64,000 nt of DNA. It comes from Proteles cristata cristata (Eukaryota > Chordata > Mammalia > Carnivora > Hyaenidae). Shown here piece after piece: positions 34,028 to 45,625 of the stretch (positions are counted from its first letter, which is position 1; every line of letters starts with the position of its first letter). The notes beneath the pieces are model-generated. The model saw only the letters and a program-made list of their open reading frames with translations. It had not been told where the DNA came from and ran no database searches. The DNA lies in contig JAESUZ010001723.1 of NCBI GenBank assembly GCA_017311185.1, positions 1,736,001-1,800,000 on the forward strand, written 5' to 3'. A program made the translations under genes and the position numbers.

Positions 34028-35210
34028 TCTTCCCCTTTTCCCCATGCACAGTCCTATCCCTCACCCTCCCAATGCCATCACGCTGTGATGTGGGTGGGTT
34101 TGGACTTAATGCTGACATTGTCCTGACTTGGGCAAATGCTATTCAGAACTGTAACTCATAGTATACACTTTTGTGTACAATTTTTACTTTTTTTTTCTGT
34201 AGGTAACAAGTGTCTGGTGTCTGCTTAGTTTTCTCTGAACCTTTGCTTATGCTGCCCCAAACCCCCTGCTCTTCTCTCTGACCTTCTGTCATCCCTGCAG
34301 ATGCATCTGGGATTCTGTCCAGTCAGCTGCCCTGGGAAGTCTTACCCGGAGCCTCCCTACTTGCTCCTGCAAACATAGCCTGTGGCTCAGACTGTGCCTA
34401 GTATTTCCCTCCCGTCTCATCTGGGTTGGAATTCCCTGTTTCCTGGATACCATGGGCTCCACTTCCTTGGTTTCTGATTTTCTCCCATGTTTGGGTGGAA
34501 GACATTTTCAGTTGACTTCTTGAGGGAAGGTACCTGGGAGCTAGACTTTTGAGACCTCCATGTATCAGAAAGTCTGCCCTCTCCCCCATGCTTGGCAGAG
34601 ATTTTAATTGGGTGTGGAAACTATTTGCCTCAGAATTCCTAAGGCAGTGCTCCATTCCTTCCAGCTTCTTGAGCTGCTCTGCAAAGGTCCAAAGTTCATT
34701 TGGATTCCCAGCCCATTGTACATAGCCTGATTATTATCTCTAAAAACCTTCTCCCTGTGCCCAGAGTTCAGAAATTTCATATTGATATGCCTTAGTGGAG
34801 TTTATTTTCACTCCTTGCCATTCAGTGGATACTTCAAGCTGGACACTCATGTCCTTCAGTTCTGGGAAGTTTTCTTGAATGATTTCTTTGACTATTTCCT
34901 CCCTAATATTTTCTCTGTTCTCTTTCTAGAACCTTTAACTCAGACCTTTTTCTTTTTTCTCTTTTCTTTCCAATCTTCCATTGTGTGTTTTTTTTTTTAA
35001 TCAGAAGATTTCTTATCTTCCAACCTTTCTATCAAGTTTTACATTTTGTTGCTATGTTTTTAATTTCTAGGATCTTTCTTTGATCTTTTGGAAAAATAAC
35101 ATCTAGCTCTTGTTTCATTGTTGCCACAATGCCTGTCAGCTCTCTGAAGATGATAGTACTATAGTTAAAAAACAAAAAACCAACCATACCAAAAAAAAAA
35201 AAACTCCTTT

Positions 35211-35308
35211 AGGGGACCCTGGCTGGCTCAGTTGGTAGACTATGCAACTCTTGATCTCAGGGTCATGAGTTCAAGCCACTACTGGGCATGGAGCCTACTT
35301 AAAAAACA
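35211..35308 (+). mobile_element. Short old carnivore SINE, sense
   Basis: 'ggggaccctggctggctcag' head, 'ctcagggtcatgagttcaagcc' B-box region, and A-rich tail. The flanking 'ctccttt' at about 35203 and 35310 may be the target-site duplication. Confidence 0.8.
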
Positions 35309-35505
35309 AAACACAAGCTCCTTTGTTTTGAGGTAATTTTAGACTTACAGAAAGGTTGACAAAATAGCATAGAAACTTCCTAACCCTTCACCCAATTTTC
35401 TCATCTTGTATAACCATAGTGCAAGTATCAAAGCTAAGGAGAAATTGATACTGGTACATTATTACTAACCAAAGTGAAGACTGTATTTGAATTTCACCAG
35501 TTTTT

Positions 35506-35740
35506 TTTTAACTTGTTTAATTTTTTAAACATTTTTATTCATTTTTTTTTATTTTAGAGACAGAGAGAAACAGAGCATGAGCAGAAGAGGGGCAGAGAGA
35601 GAGGGAGAGAGAATCTGAAGCAGGCTCTAGGCTCCAAACTGTCAGTACAGAGCCTGACGTGGGGCTTGAACCCACAGACAGTGAGATCATGACCTGAGCC
35701 AAAGTGGGCCATTTAACCAACTGAGGCACCCAGGTGCCCC
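35506..35740 (-). mobile_element. SINE of tandem pair, antisense (distal unit)
   Basis: T-rich tail side at 35506-35560, head ending 'gaggcacccaggtgcccc' at 35740. It lies head-to-tail against the next SINE. The pair shares one outer target-site duplication. Confidence 0.93.
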
Positions 35741-35949
35741 TTTAATGTCTTTATTTTATTTATTTTTGAGAGAGAGAGACAGAGCACAAGTCGGGGAGAG
35801 GCAGAGAGAAAGGGAGACAGAATCTGAAGCAGGCTCCAGACTCTGGGCTGTCAGCACAGAGCCCAACACGGGGCTTGAACTCATAAACCATGAGATCATG
35901 ACCCAAGCCAAAGTTGGAGGCTTAGCCGACTGAGCCACCTAGGTGCCCC
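35741..35949 (-). mobile_element. SINE of tandem pair, antisense (proximal unit)
   Basis: Tail side 'tttaatgtctttattttattt', head ending 'gagccacctaggtgcccc' at 35949. A perfect 17-bp duplication, gaatttcaccagttttt, lies at 35489-35505 and 35950-35966 and brackets both SINEs. Confidence 0.94.
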
Positions 35950-38900
35950 GAATTTCACCAGTTTTTATACTAATGTCCTTTTTCTATACCAGGATTCCAA
36001 ACACTCCAGTCTGTGACAGTTTCTGTGTCTTGGTCTTTCATGATCTTGACACTTTTTTAAAAGTGCTGGTCAGTTATTTTGTTTAATATCCCTCAATTTG
36101 TGTTCGATGCTTTCCTGTGAGCAGATTGAGGTTATACGTTTTTAGGAAGAACACCATAGAAATGATGTGTCCTTGTCAGAGTATCATATTGGGGAGTACA
36201 TGATGTCAGTGTGCCTTAGTGGTAATGTTAATTTTGATTACTTGGTTAAGGTGGTGTCTGCTTGCTTCCTCCACTGTAAAGTTGCTATTTTCCCTTTGTA
36301 ATTAATAAATTTCTTCGAAGATGGTTTAAGGTTATATAAATATCTTGCTTCTCTCAAACTTTCATCCATTAATTTTAGCATCCTTTGCTGGCTCTTGCCT
36401 GCAGCAGTTATTACTGTGGTGTTCTAATGGTGCTTTCCTAGTCTCCCATTTCTTCTACATTTACTAATTAGAATTCTTCTGTAAGGACAAACTGTCGCTT
36501 CTCCCCTGTTTCACTTATTTATTCAATTATTTATTTATATCACTGTCGACTCATGAATCCATACTCTATAGGTTATAATTCACTTTTGTCATTATTTCTT
36601 TTCTTGCTCAAGTTATTTCAGCTTTGGCCATTTGAGCTCTTCTAGGTTGGCTCCTTTGCCCTTCTGACATATTCCTATCTGTATTTGAATACTTCCTTAC
36701 TTTCTGTTACCACAAGATCCTCCAAACTCATCTTATATTTTCCCTGGAATCAGCCACTTCCCCAAGGAGTTCTGGTTCTGTTCATTGGCAAATGGTATAT
36801 AGAAATTAAGATCTGTGTGCTGAGTGTGCTCATTCCTACTGGGGTGTTACTGCTTCTAGGCCCTCTCATGATTAGAGAGGAAATATGTGTGCATCTGCTA
36901 CTCATGTGTACACACATACCTATGATTACATCTTTATCTATCTGTATATATATTCAGAACTATGAGTCTATACCACAACTTCTGACTCCAATCCAATGCA
37001 GCGAGGTTCGTTCAAGTCTTCCTCCTTTTCTCTTTGTGACTTCCATCTCCAACAATGAGAAACCAAGTTCTTGTTATCAATAATAGATTTACTTATTTCT
37101 TCAACCCTAACATACGCAACTTATGGCATTTTTTACACTTCCGTGTCCTTCTGTAGCCCAGGTTCCTTCAGGCACTTTTTGTTTGTTTTGGTCTCTGCGT
37201 CTTATGTGCCTGTCTGCCCTAAGTGTTTGGGGTTTCACATGGTCTACTCATATTTAAGCAAACAGATGAGTTTATGTGATAGGAGCTGAGAAGTGGGGCT
37301 CACAATCTTCTTAGCTTCAAGTTAAAACACCACCAGAGAGTGGGGGCACTGAATGTTGAGGTGACACTCCAGGCACTGGGGGGTGGGATAGGGGGTTCAT
37401 GGGATTTGATTTCATTGTGGGTGATCTGGCCAAATGGCCCTTCTGGGCTGTAGCCCAGGGAAGTTTCTTTCAGTCTCCCATTTGGGGTTTCAGGGCTTAT
37501 TCTTTGGGGTTCCCCAACATTAACCTACTGCCAGCACAGGAGAGCCTCCCAGGGCCTGCTGAGTCAGTCACCGCAGCCCATGGTTCATCCGCTTCCAGCT
37601 TCCAAATGTTTCTGGCACCTCCTGCATGTTTTCTTCAACCCATGGGTTTTTGCCATTTTGAATAGTCCTTTCCTGTGGTTTCAAGAAGTTTTGAGAAAGA
37701 ATAGAAGTTCAGTCCCCTAGGCACCACTTGCTGTCTCGCTCTTATAGCAGCTGAGATCGTAATTACCACTTGTTTAGTGAAATCCACGCAGGGCCCTGGC
37801 CAGTGAATGGATAAGCAGGAGGTTTTCTGTGGCTGAGGGAGGCGGCAGGCAGGCTGGCCTCTTGACCTCACTCTCACTACTCCTTATTCTCCACAGGAGA
37901 CCTGTTTCCTTTCCTGGGGTCCAGAGAGCAGTTTGAGAACTGCTGCCCTGTGGCTGGGAGGGCATCAGGCCCAGGGCTTGGCTTGGGGTTAGCATCAGGG
38001 AAAAGAGGAGGGGATTTAGGGAGAACGCAGGGAGGCAGGGGACTCAACAGGGAACCTAAGCAGCCTGGTTCTTCTTATGACCAGGTGCCCCTCATCCCAA
38101 GCCTCAGTTGCCCCATCTGTGCAGTAGGAAGCCCCAGCTAGCCTGGCTTACACAGTTAGCAGTGGGGAAGGGCTTTGTGGATAAAGTTCTGCCTTGACAG
38201 CATGCCAGCTATTCCCTGGGTGACACCCCCGCCCCCCGCACCTTCTTTGTGCTCAAGTAGGGTTACCTAGGGCTTCCATGACCAGGGCAGGGCATTACCC
38301 TGAGCCCAGCTGAGGGCTGAGGGCTCATCCCGTGGTGCAGCTCCTAAAGATTCAGGCTGTTCTCAGTTAGGCAGAGTCCTCTCTTCAGCTCAGCCCCATG
38401 GCTCCAAGCCTCCCCAGGGCCTTGCCCTGCTTGTTCCATCTGCCTGTGGTGCCTTCCTCAGCCCCCACTGGCACCTGTTGAAATCAAGCTTCTCCTGAAG
38501 CTGGGTGAGTGATCCAGCTCGAGGGTGATCAGATCCAAAGAAGCCCCTCATGATCAGGTGACCTGAGCCCCAGCTTCCTCATCTGTGAAAGAGAGAGTCT
38601 CTGCCCTTGGGGTCATGTTGAGATGATGGAAGATGTGGACCTGCTGCAGGTGACATAACCAAGACCCGTGTGTGCCGAGGTAGCAACAGAGGGACATGGA
38701 GCTGCGGGGGCAAGAGCTGGACTAGGGACCAAAGGCCGGACAGGGAGAGGCAAAGACTGGGCTGGGCTGGAGGCAGGGGACTAGACCCAGGCCAACAGCT
38801 GGAGCAGGAAGCAAGGACTGGATGTGAGGACAGCTGGCCAGTGTACCAGGGGGCCATGGGGTGGACTTGGGGAGCCAGGGCAGCAGGGAGACAGAGCCAC

Positions 38901-39380
38901 CTTTCTCTTCCCTACGGATAGGGCTGGGCAGTGCAGCGCCTTCTAGAAGCAGGCCTGCAGGCTATTTTTGAAAAGCTCAGAGTGAGGTTATAGAGTAATT
39001 TTTTGCAGCTGCTGGCTACCAGGAAAGATATTAGTATGAAAGGAGATCTCAGTTCCAACTTCCCTGATGGCATTTCGGGAGGTTGGGCAAGCTGGACCAC
39101 CCGCCAGAGCCCAATGTATCGCTTTATGTCCTGGCTTCAGTCTCTGAAGGGTGGGGGAAGGGGACAGAAAGCATTTCTGAACTCTAAGGAGACTGCAGCA
39201 TTCTTGGGGAGCCCGGGAAGAGCATCGCCAAGGGCATGGGACTGGATTGGAGACCAGGTCCTGGCAAGGGCAAGCAGACAAAATGGAGAGGTAGGGCTGA
39301 GTAAGGAGGGGCAAGAGAGTGTCCTGGGCAGGCCTGGGGGGGACAGAGTTGCTGCCAGGCTCTCAGTCCCTCAGATCATC

Positions 39381-39465
39381 TTGGCCCATCTCTGAGGAAA
39401 CCGAGGCCCAGAGAGGACAGGGATAGGCTCTCCACCACCCAGCAGGGTGGTGGCAGAGCTAGGGC
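39381..39465 (-). repeat. MIR relic
   Basis: 'cccatctctgaggaaaccgaggcccagagagg' then 'gtggcagagctagg', an antisense MIR. Confidence 0.72.
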
Positions 39466-39779
39466 CACAATACAGGGGTGCAGACCCCATCCTCGTCCAG
39501 TGGGTAGAAATGGTGAAATTACAATGTCGTTCCAGCCACAGTAGGCAAGACACATCTGTGTGACAGACCCGCACCGACAGACCTGTGCCCCCTGAATGTG
39601 TGAGACTCCCATTCCCCACCCTACCAGCCTTTGCCCCTTCTTGCCCTGAGCAGCTTTTGTGTCTCAGGAACCATCAATGGAGACTCGGGCTCAATGCTAA
39701 GTTAAAGTCACCAGCCTCCTTTCTGCAGAGGCTGAACCCCTCCTCCCTTAGCACACAGCCCAGGCTGGCTGGTGGCAAG

Positions 39780-39925
39780 ACCTGAGTTCTCCATCATTTC
39801 CAGCCTTGGGCAAACGACTCCACCTCTCTGTGCCTCAGTTTCCTCATCTGTAAAGCAGGGATCACTCCCTGTCCTGCCTCTTGGGGTATTTAAAGGACAC
39901 ATAGGTTTAAAGGACACGTATCATA
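39780..39925 (+). repeat. MIR relic with an 11-bp internal duplication
   Basis: 'ctctgtgcctcagtttcctcatctgtaaagcaggg' is a sense MIR core. Downstream, 'tttaaaggacac' occurs twice within 20 bp (about 39890 and 39906). Confidence 0.75.
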
Positions 39926-40139
39926 TATGTAACTTGGTCCCAAGCTGCAGACACTAGGAGCCTTGAATGATGGGCAAGAGCTGCCTCCCTCAGACTGGGG
40001 GAGGGGGATCGCAGGATGCTGCCCAGGGGTCAGGCAGAAGTTGATGATGCTTGGCAGTGGGGACAGGCCTGGACAGAGCGGGACAGAGAATGGTGAGGAT
40101 TGGTGGGGGGAGCACGCAGGCCCGAGTGTCTGTTTTGCT

Positions 40140-40720
40140 GATTGCTCCTTTTGCTTTCAAGGAGATTAAACTATTTTTAGTCTGCGCCACTGCTGGTGAG
40201 ACGCCGGAGGAAGCCTTTCCATCGCCGAGATTTTCTAGAAGCTGCCAAGTGTGGTCTTCAATTCAATTCTGGGAGCCTCCTCAAGCAGGAGGGAGGGGAC
40301 GTCACCATCTAAGGGTTGTGGGGACGGGCTGGTGTGTGGTTGCTCCCTGAGGCCCTTGCCAGGCTGGCCTCTGGAGCTGTGCAGCCCCGGACTGCGGAGA
40401 GGAGTAATCTGATGCACCCGATGTTTGTAACGCTGTGTTTAAAAAAAGTAATTTATTTTCTAATTATTCCTTGTCTTGCATAACCGTGCATCGCCAAAGT
40501 GTCGCTATTTAAAATATTTATCTCTCCACGCCGCAGGAGCAGCTCTGGAGCGTGGAGGGGGAAGAAATAAAAGTCCGCGTGCTGGTCGCAGGCATATTAC
40601 TTTGACTCGTCCTGGCGGCTTTGACGTCTCCCTGTAAATACATTTATTTTTCATTAGGATGTTTCTGAGCTTGTGGCCCCCAGAGAGTCAGAGTGATTAC
40701 GTTCTTCATCTGTGAGAGAT
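40140..40720. promoter_or_regulatory. Candidate intronic enhancer (AT-rich blocks with retained CpGs)
   Basis: About 580 bp with no repeat landmarks. CTATTTTTAG at 40171-40180 fits the MEF2 consensus exactly and 'gctatttaaaatattta' at 40504-40520 is MEF2/TATA-like. 'taatttattttctaattattcc' (about 40449) carries ATTA cores and TGACGTCT (40622-40629) is CRE-like. CpGs are frequent (cgccgg, atcgccgag, cacgccgcagg, gtccgcg) in an otherwise CpG-poor intron. It is not GC-rich enough to be a CpG island. Function is inferred from composition and motifs. Confidence 0.42.
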
Positions 40721-41937
40721 GCAATAGCGAGGTGCTCGTGGAATGAGCTCCGCCAAATGCATCCTGCACTTGCTTGTGTGTGCTAGGGCAAGGGCCCGAG
40801 CGTGTGTGGCCTGGGCTGTACACGTGCAGTGGGCGTGCAGTGCTGGGCTTCACAGCACTGAATGGGCCACATGGCCAAGGACTTCGGCTGTTTGGTTAGA
40901 TGGGAAACTGAGGCCCAGAGAGAGTCTGCTTCGGAATGGAATCAGCCTCACTAGCCTCACAGGGCGGCACCCCTGTGGCCTAAAGCCTTCTCTTCAGCTC
41001 ATCAGGCTTTGAGGTTGGCATCAGGGAAATCCTGGGTAGCTTCAAGGATACGCACATCCCAGAGGGTAGAGCGGAGGGCCCATGTGTTCCCAGCACACAG
41101 GATGGAGCCTAGCTGTTCTCTAACCCTCCCTAGGCTGCAGGTTCCAGCCGTGTTGCAGAGGCTGTAAGCATCGGGGGGGCTGGAAAAGCAGTGCCCCTCC
41201 TCTGGCCACTCGGTGGAGCAGGGACCAGACCTGGCTCCTCCTTCACTAACAGGCTCTTTTCCAATCAAAAAAAAAAAAATTTTTTTAAGCTCACTGAATC
41301 TAAGAGAGGGTTTTATGCTGAATTTTAAAATACCTTATTTTTTCCAGTCTCTAAACTACTAATCTCCCGGGCTGAGGGATTCTGGGACAAAGGCAAGGCC
41401 TCGAAGTGGAAATCTGTAAAATTAGCTTCGGCAGTATTAGTGTTTGCAGTTGGAGATTGAAAAATTGCTTTCCCAGGGTCTGATTGGAGGCTCCACTCTC
41501 CTCAGGGAAGAGGCAAGAACTCAACACAGAGACACCCGGGAAGGCAGGCTGGGGGCGGCCGAGGGACAAATGCTGGGAGGCTGTTGTGGGGTTCAGAACA
41601 GCTTCTCCTAAGGAGGCCCCCTCCTGAGGCCTGGGAGCTGGGCCTGTTCTGCAGAGCGTGTGCTGGGGTGAATGTGTCCTCTACCTGAGTCTTTCTTATC
41701 AGGGCACAGCTTCTCCAGAGATGTGGATACACAGCAGGTGCCAAGTAAATGCTATGGAGCCCAGCTGGGTCCCTTCCCCTTTTCTTCCTGAGACCCCCTC
41801 CTTGTTCCCCCCACCTCCACTCCTCTCACACAAGATAGGGGAGGGAGGGAGGCTTCCGGAACCTGACTGAGGGGCCAGCTCTGGTGCCTGTGGGTGCACC
41901 CGCCTGTGTGGCCCATCAGGCCTCTTGTGTGCTTGAT

Positions 41938-42020
41938 TGCCTCTGATTGGCTGCAGCTGAATTCAGCAAAAGCTATTATTTGCCCTTGATGAGCCAATCA
42001 GATGGCCTCATTGGCCATTC
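41938..42020. promoter_or_regulatory. Inverted CCAAT-box pair (candidate NF-Y sites)
   Basis: tctgattggct (41942-41952) and its exact reverse complement agccaatcaga (41992-42002) are 39 bp apart. A further 'cattggcc' follows at about 42009. NF-Y binds CCAAT with these flanks. Confidence 0.38.
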
Positions 42021-42134
42021 AGAGCAGGCAACGGAACCTGGGTGGGGGGAGGGGGGAGATGGGACACAGGGAGGTGGGGGCAGGGCAAAACAGATGCAGG
42101 ACCTAAGCCTGATCTGTGTCCACCGTCTGTGACC

Positions 42135-42310
42135 TTCATACAGATCACACCTTCCTTCCCTGACTCATCACCCCAAACCAGAGCTCCTCACCCCGCATTA
42201 GGCTTACCTCGCAGCCTTTGCCCTCACTGTTCCCTCTTCCTGCAGCACCTTTCCTGGCACATCTCCTCCCTGGGGCTCCTTTCCACCTCTCCAGGCCAAG
42301 GTGAGCTGTC
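42135..42310 (+). repeat. Probable L2 relic
   Basis: 'gcctttgccctcactgttccctcttcctgcagc' resembles the C/T-rich LINE-2 3' region. Diverged. Confidence 0.45.
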
Positions 42311-42435
42311 TCTTCCAAGCTCCCAGAGCCTGCTGCCTGCCCTTCTCTCTCTTGCTATGGCAGGAGTTATAGAAGTCACGGGGGCGGGGTGGGTGGTCGG
42401 TCAAGGAGATTCAGACAAACAGGTGCTCAAACTCT

Positions 42436-42540
42436 GATTAGCCCCTTTCTATCTCTGGGACCTCGGACAACCTAGTTCCCCTCTAGAGCTTTGGTTTCTC
42501 CACCTGTAACCTCATAATCATACCTCCCTGAAGGGGGTAG
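42436..42540 (+). repeat. MIR relic
   Basis: 'tctgggacctcggacaacctag' then 'gctttggtttctccacctgtaa', a degenerate sense MIR. Confidence 0.6.
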
Positions 42541-42714
42541 GGACTCAACATGGGGTTGGGGCTGTGAAGGCAGGCCTGGAGGCTAGAGGTCCAGCAGCTG
42601 CCATGGCAGGGGGTTCTAGAGCCTCTGCAGGCTGGCCCAGGGTTTGACCCTGATGGGGGTAGACAGCCTGGACCCTCTGTCTTGGGGTCATGTTCCTGGG
42701 AAACAGGCTCTGTG

Positions 42715-43135
42715 ACACTAAGATTTGCAAACATAAGATTAATTTGGGGGGGGTGTGGGGGTGCTCTGAGGAACCACACTTGTAAGGGGATATATGGAGC
42801 AGACAGGTAGAGAAGCTGACCACATTCAGTTGAATGGAGGTCTCAGCCTGCCCCATGGGGAGCTCTGGGGCTGGCATGGCTCTTTCAAGATCTCTTAAAT
42901 TGAGGCCAGGGGTCCTAACCTTTGTACTCTGCACAACCCCACCACTGGATGCAGGCTGTTACTGGGGAGGGGGCATGACCATGGATGAGGTGGCTCCCTT
43001 CATCCAGAGGAGAGTCCTACATAGACTCAGCTGCGGGCCTTCAGCATCTGGTAGTTGGTGCATGACAGCTTATCCTGATAGGGGACCTTCAGCAGCATCC
43101 ACAACAGCCCACTTCTTGAGCCCACCTTGCTTCAC
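42715..43135. repeat. LTR-like repeat fragment, family unassigned
   Basis: 'taatttggggggggtgtggg', 'tgctctgaggaaccacacttgtaagggg' and a later 'ccccatggggagctctggggctgg' have the same order as landmarks at 48.50-48.70 kb. This suggests two diverged copies of one LTR-like repeat. Assigned by eye only. Confidence 0.35.
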
Positions 43136-43816
43136 ATAGTGAGTTTTTCCCATGTGGAAACACTTGCTCCAGAATGCTGGTTGGTCCCTTTACCTGGCAA
43201 ACTTAGAAGATGAAGAATAGCAAGATAAGCTCTGCCTTCCAACATAAAAACCACAGTTGGTATGCAGCCGCTCGCTCCCTCCCCACTCACCCTGGATTGC
43301 CCTCACCCTGGCCCAGACTCTCATTCCTGCTGCGTCTGAGCCCTACCCACTATGCCCTTCTCAGGCCATGGCTTATGCACTTGTTCATCCTTCATTACAG
43401 TTAGGCCAGAGTACAAAGAGGCCACAGCACTGGGTGTTGGACATATTTTTCCCTGCCCCGGCATCTCCTGATAATGAGAATCAATTACCTTTCCGTGACT
43501 GCTGCTCTCTTGGCCTTAGGGGCCTGAAGTGACTGGATAGCAGCTGAAACTCAAAACACGACTCTCACTGTGTCACTTGTGAAAACGTTCCCTGTCTGGG
43601 AACCAGGACTTGTAGAATCACAGAGCCTAAGATCCAAGTGATTGGAAACAAGAATTCCCCCAAGTGGAGACTAGGCGTGAGGGGAGTGAACCCACTCCTA
43701 CTTCTCTACCTCTTGGTCCCTAGACCTATGTATTCTTGCCCATTAGGGACTTGGCACTTATAATGCTCATAGATTTAGGGTGGGTACTGTGTCCTAGTGG
43801 ATGGTTCCTCATTCTT

Positions 43817-44016
43817 TTTTTTAATGTTTATTTATATTTGAGAGAGAGACAGAGCATGAGAGGGGAAGGACAAAGAGATGGAGACAGATTCCAAAGCAGG
43901 CTCCAGGCTCCGAGCTGTCAGCACAGAGCCTGATGCAGGGTTTGAATTTGCAAACAGTGAGATCATGACCTAAGCTGAAGTTGGACACTTAACTGACTGA
44001 ACCACCCAGGCACCCC
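43817..44016 (-). mobile_element. Carnivore SINE, antisense
   Basis: Starts with T8 and 'aatgtttatttatatttgagag', ends 'gaaccacccaggcacccc'. A perfect 11-bp duplication, tcctcattctt, lies at 43806-43816 and 44017-44027. Confidence 0.95.
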
Positions 44017-44069
44017 TCCTCATTCTTGCTAGATATCATTTCCAACCTGGTAGCTTTGCCATGCTTCAA

Positions 44070-44595
44070 AAGGACATTCCACCCAAGAGAACTGTAAACA
44101 TGTCCACACAGAACCTGTACAAAAATGTTCATAGCAATGCTATTTGTAAGATATTTTTTAAGTGGAAACAACCCAAATGTCCATCAACTGATGCATGAAT
44201 AAACAAAATGCGGTATATCGCCATGTAATGGAATATTAGTCAGCAGTAAAAAGGAATGGAGTTCTGATATACTCTACACTATGAATAAACCTTGAGTACA
44301 GTATGATAAGTGGAAGAAGCCAGTCACAAAAGGACATATATTGTATCATTCAGTTTATATGAAATGTCCAGAATAGACAAATCTGTAGAAACAGCAAGTA
44401 GATTAGCAATTGCCAGAGTCTTGAGGGAGGCAGGAAAGGGGTACGGGGTTTCCCTGGAAATGATGAAAGTGTTCTAAAATTAAGGGTCTTGATGTTTACT
44501 CAATTTTGTGAATAGACAAAAAGTCATTGAATTGTATACTTTGAAAAGGTGGATTTTATGGTACGTGAATTATATCTCAGTAAAGCTGTTATTAA
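44070..44595 (+). mobile_element. Old L1M 3' end, sense
   Basis: Contains 'agtggaaacaacccaaatgtccatcaactgatg', 'atggaatattagtcagcagtaaaaaggaatgg' and 'atgtttactcaattttgtg', ending 'tatctcagtaaagctgttatt'. This is the end of L1 ORF2 and the 3' UTR of an old mammalian L1. Its coding part is disrupted by stops. Confidence 0.85.
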
Positions 44596-44612
44596 GGAAA
44601 AAATATCATTCT

Positions 44613-45608
44613 TTTTTTTTTTTTTACAAATAGTTTATTGTCAAATTAGTTTCCACATAACACCCAGTGCTCATCCCCACAAGTGTCCTCCTCCATGCTC
44701 ACCCCTCCTCCCCCCCACATCCACCAGTCCTCAGTTTTTGTCAGCATTCAAGAGTCTCTCATGGTTTGCCTCTCTCCCTTTCCCCCACCATTTCCGCCCT
44801 TCTTCTCCCCCTTGGTCCTCTGTTAAGTTCCTCCTAATCCTCCTATACGTGCACACATATGATATTTGTCCTTCTCTGCCTGACTTATTTCGCTCAGCAT
44901 AACGCCCTCAAGGTCCATCCATGTTGCTACACATGGCCAGATTTCATTGTTTCTCATTGCCATGTAGTATTCCATGGTATAGATAAACCACATCTTCTTG
45001 ATCCATTCATCTGTTGATGGACACTTAGGCTCTTTCCATGTTTTAGCTATTGTGGAGAGTGCTGCTATGAACATTGGGGTACATGTGCTCCTATGCATCA
45101 GCATTTCTGTATCCCTTGGGTAAATTCCTAGCAGTGCTATTGCTGGGTCATAGGGGAGTTCTATTGTTAGTTTCCTTAGGAACCTCCACACTGTTTTCCG
45201 GAGGGGCTGTACCAGTTTACATTCCCACCAACAGTGTAGGAGGGTGCCCGTTTCTCCACATCCTCGCCAGCATCTAGAGTTCTCTGATTGGCTCATTTTA
45301 GCCACTCTGACTGGCGTGAGGTGGTATCTCAGTGTGGTTTTGATTTGTATTTCCCTGATGAGGAGCGATGCTGAGCATCGTTTCATGTGTCTGTTGGCCA
45401 TCAGGATGTCCTCTTTGGAGAAGTGTCTGTTCATATCTTCTGCCCATTTCTTCACTGGGTTGTTTGTTTTTCGGGCGTGTAGTTTGGTGAGTTCCTTGTA
45501 GATTCTGGATATCAACCCTTTATCTGATATGTCATTTGCAACTATCTTTTCCCATTCCATTGGTTGCCTATTAATTTTCTGGGTTGTTTCCTTTGCTGTG
45601 CAGAAGCT
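44613..45608 (-). mobile_element. Young 5'-truncated LINE-1, antisense, with open ORF2 end
   Basis: The 996-bp insertion has a perfect 17-bp target-site duplication, ggaaaaaatatcattct (44596-44612 and 45609-45625), and a T run (A tail) at the 44.61 kb side. A frame of at least 245 residues (45560-44823) is the C-terminal part of L1 ORF2, with the HCWWECK-containing Cys/His region and the terminal YYMAMRNNE segment. The frame stays open to the 5' break. The endonuclease and reverse-transcriptase domains are absent, so it is a dead copy and not a host gene. It landed in the tail of the older L1M. Confidence 0.95.
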
Positions 45609-45625
45609 GGAAAAAATATCATTCT

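Larger units (their letters stand above)
34500..37300 (-). mobile_element. Old L1 (L1M-like) sequence, fragmented
   Basis: The block is markedly AT-rich. 'ttcagttctgggaagttttcttgaatgatttc' (about 34857) and 'gaggtaattttagacttacagaaaggttgac' (about 35330) resemble reverse complements of old L1 3' regions. Three SINEs interrupt it. Orientation and internal boundaries are approximate; beyond about 36.7 kb the assignment is weak and the 132-residue frame at 36685-37083 is not credible as a gene. Confidence 0.5.

Noticed and set aside
44823..45560. 245-residue frame as a host gene
   Set aside because: It is the end of LINE-1 ORF2 within an insertion flanked by target-site duplications, and it lacks the catalytic domains.
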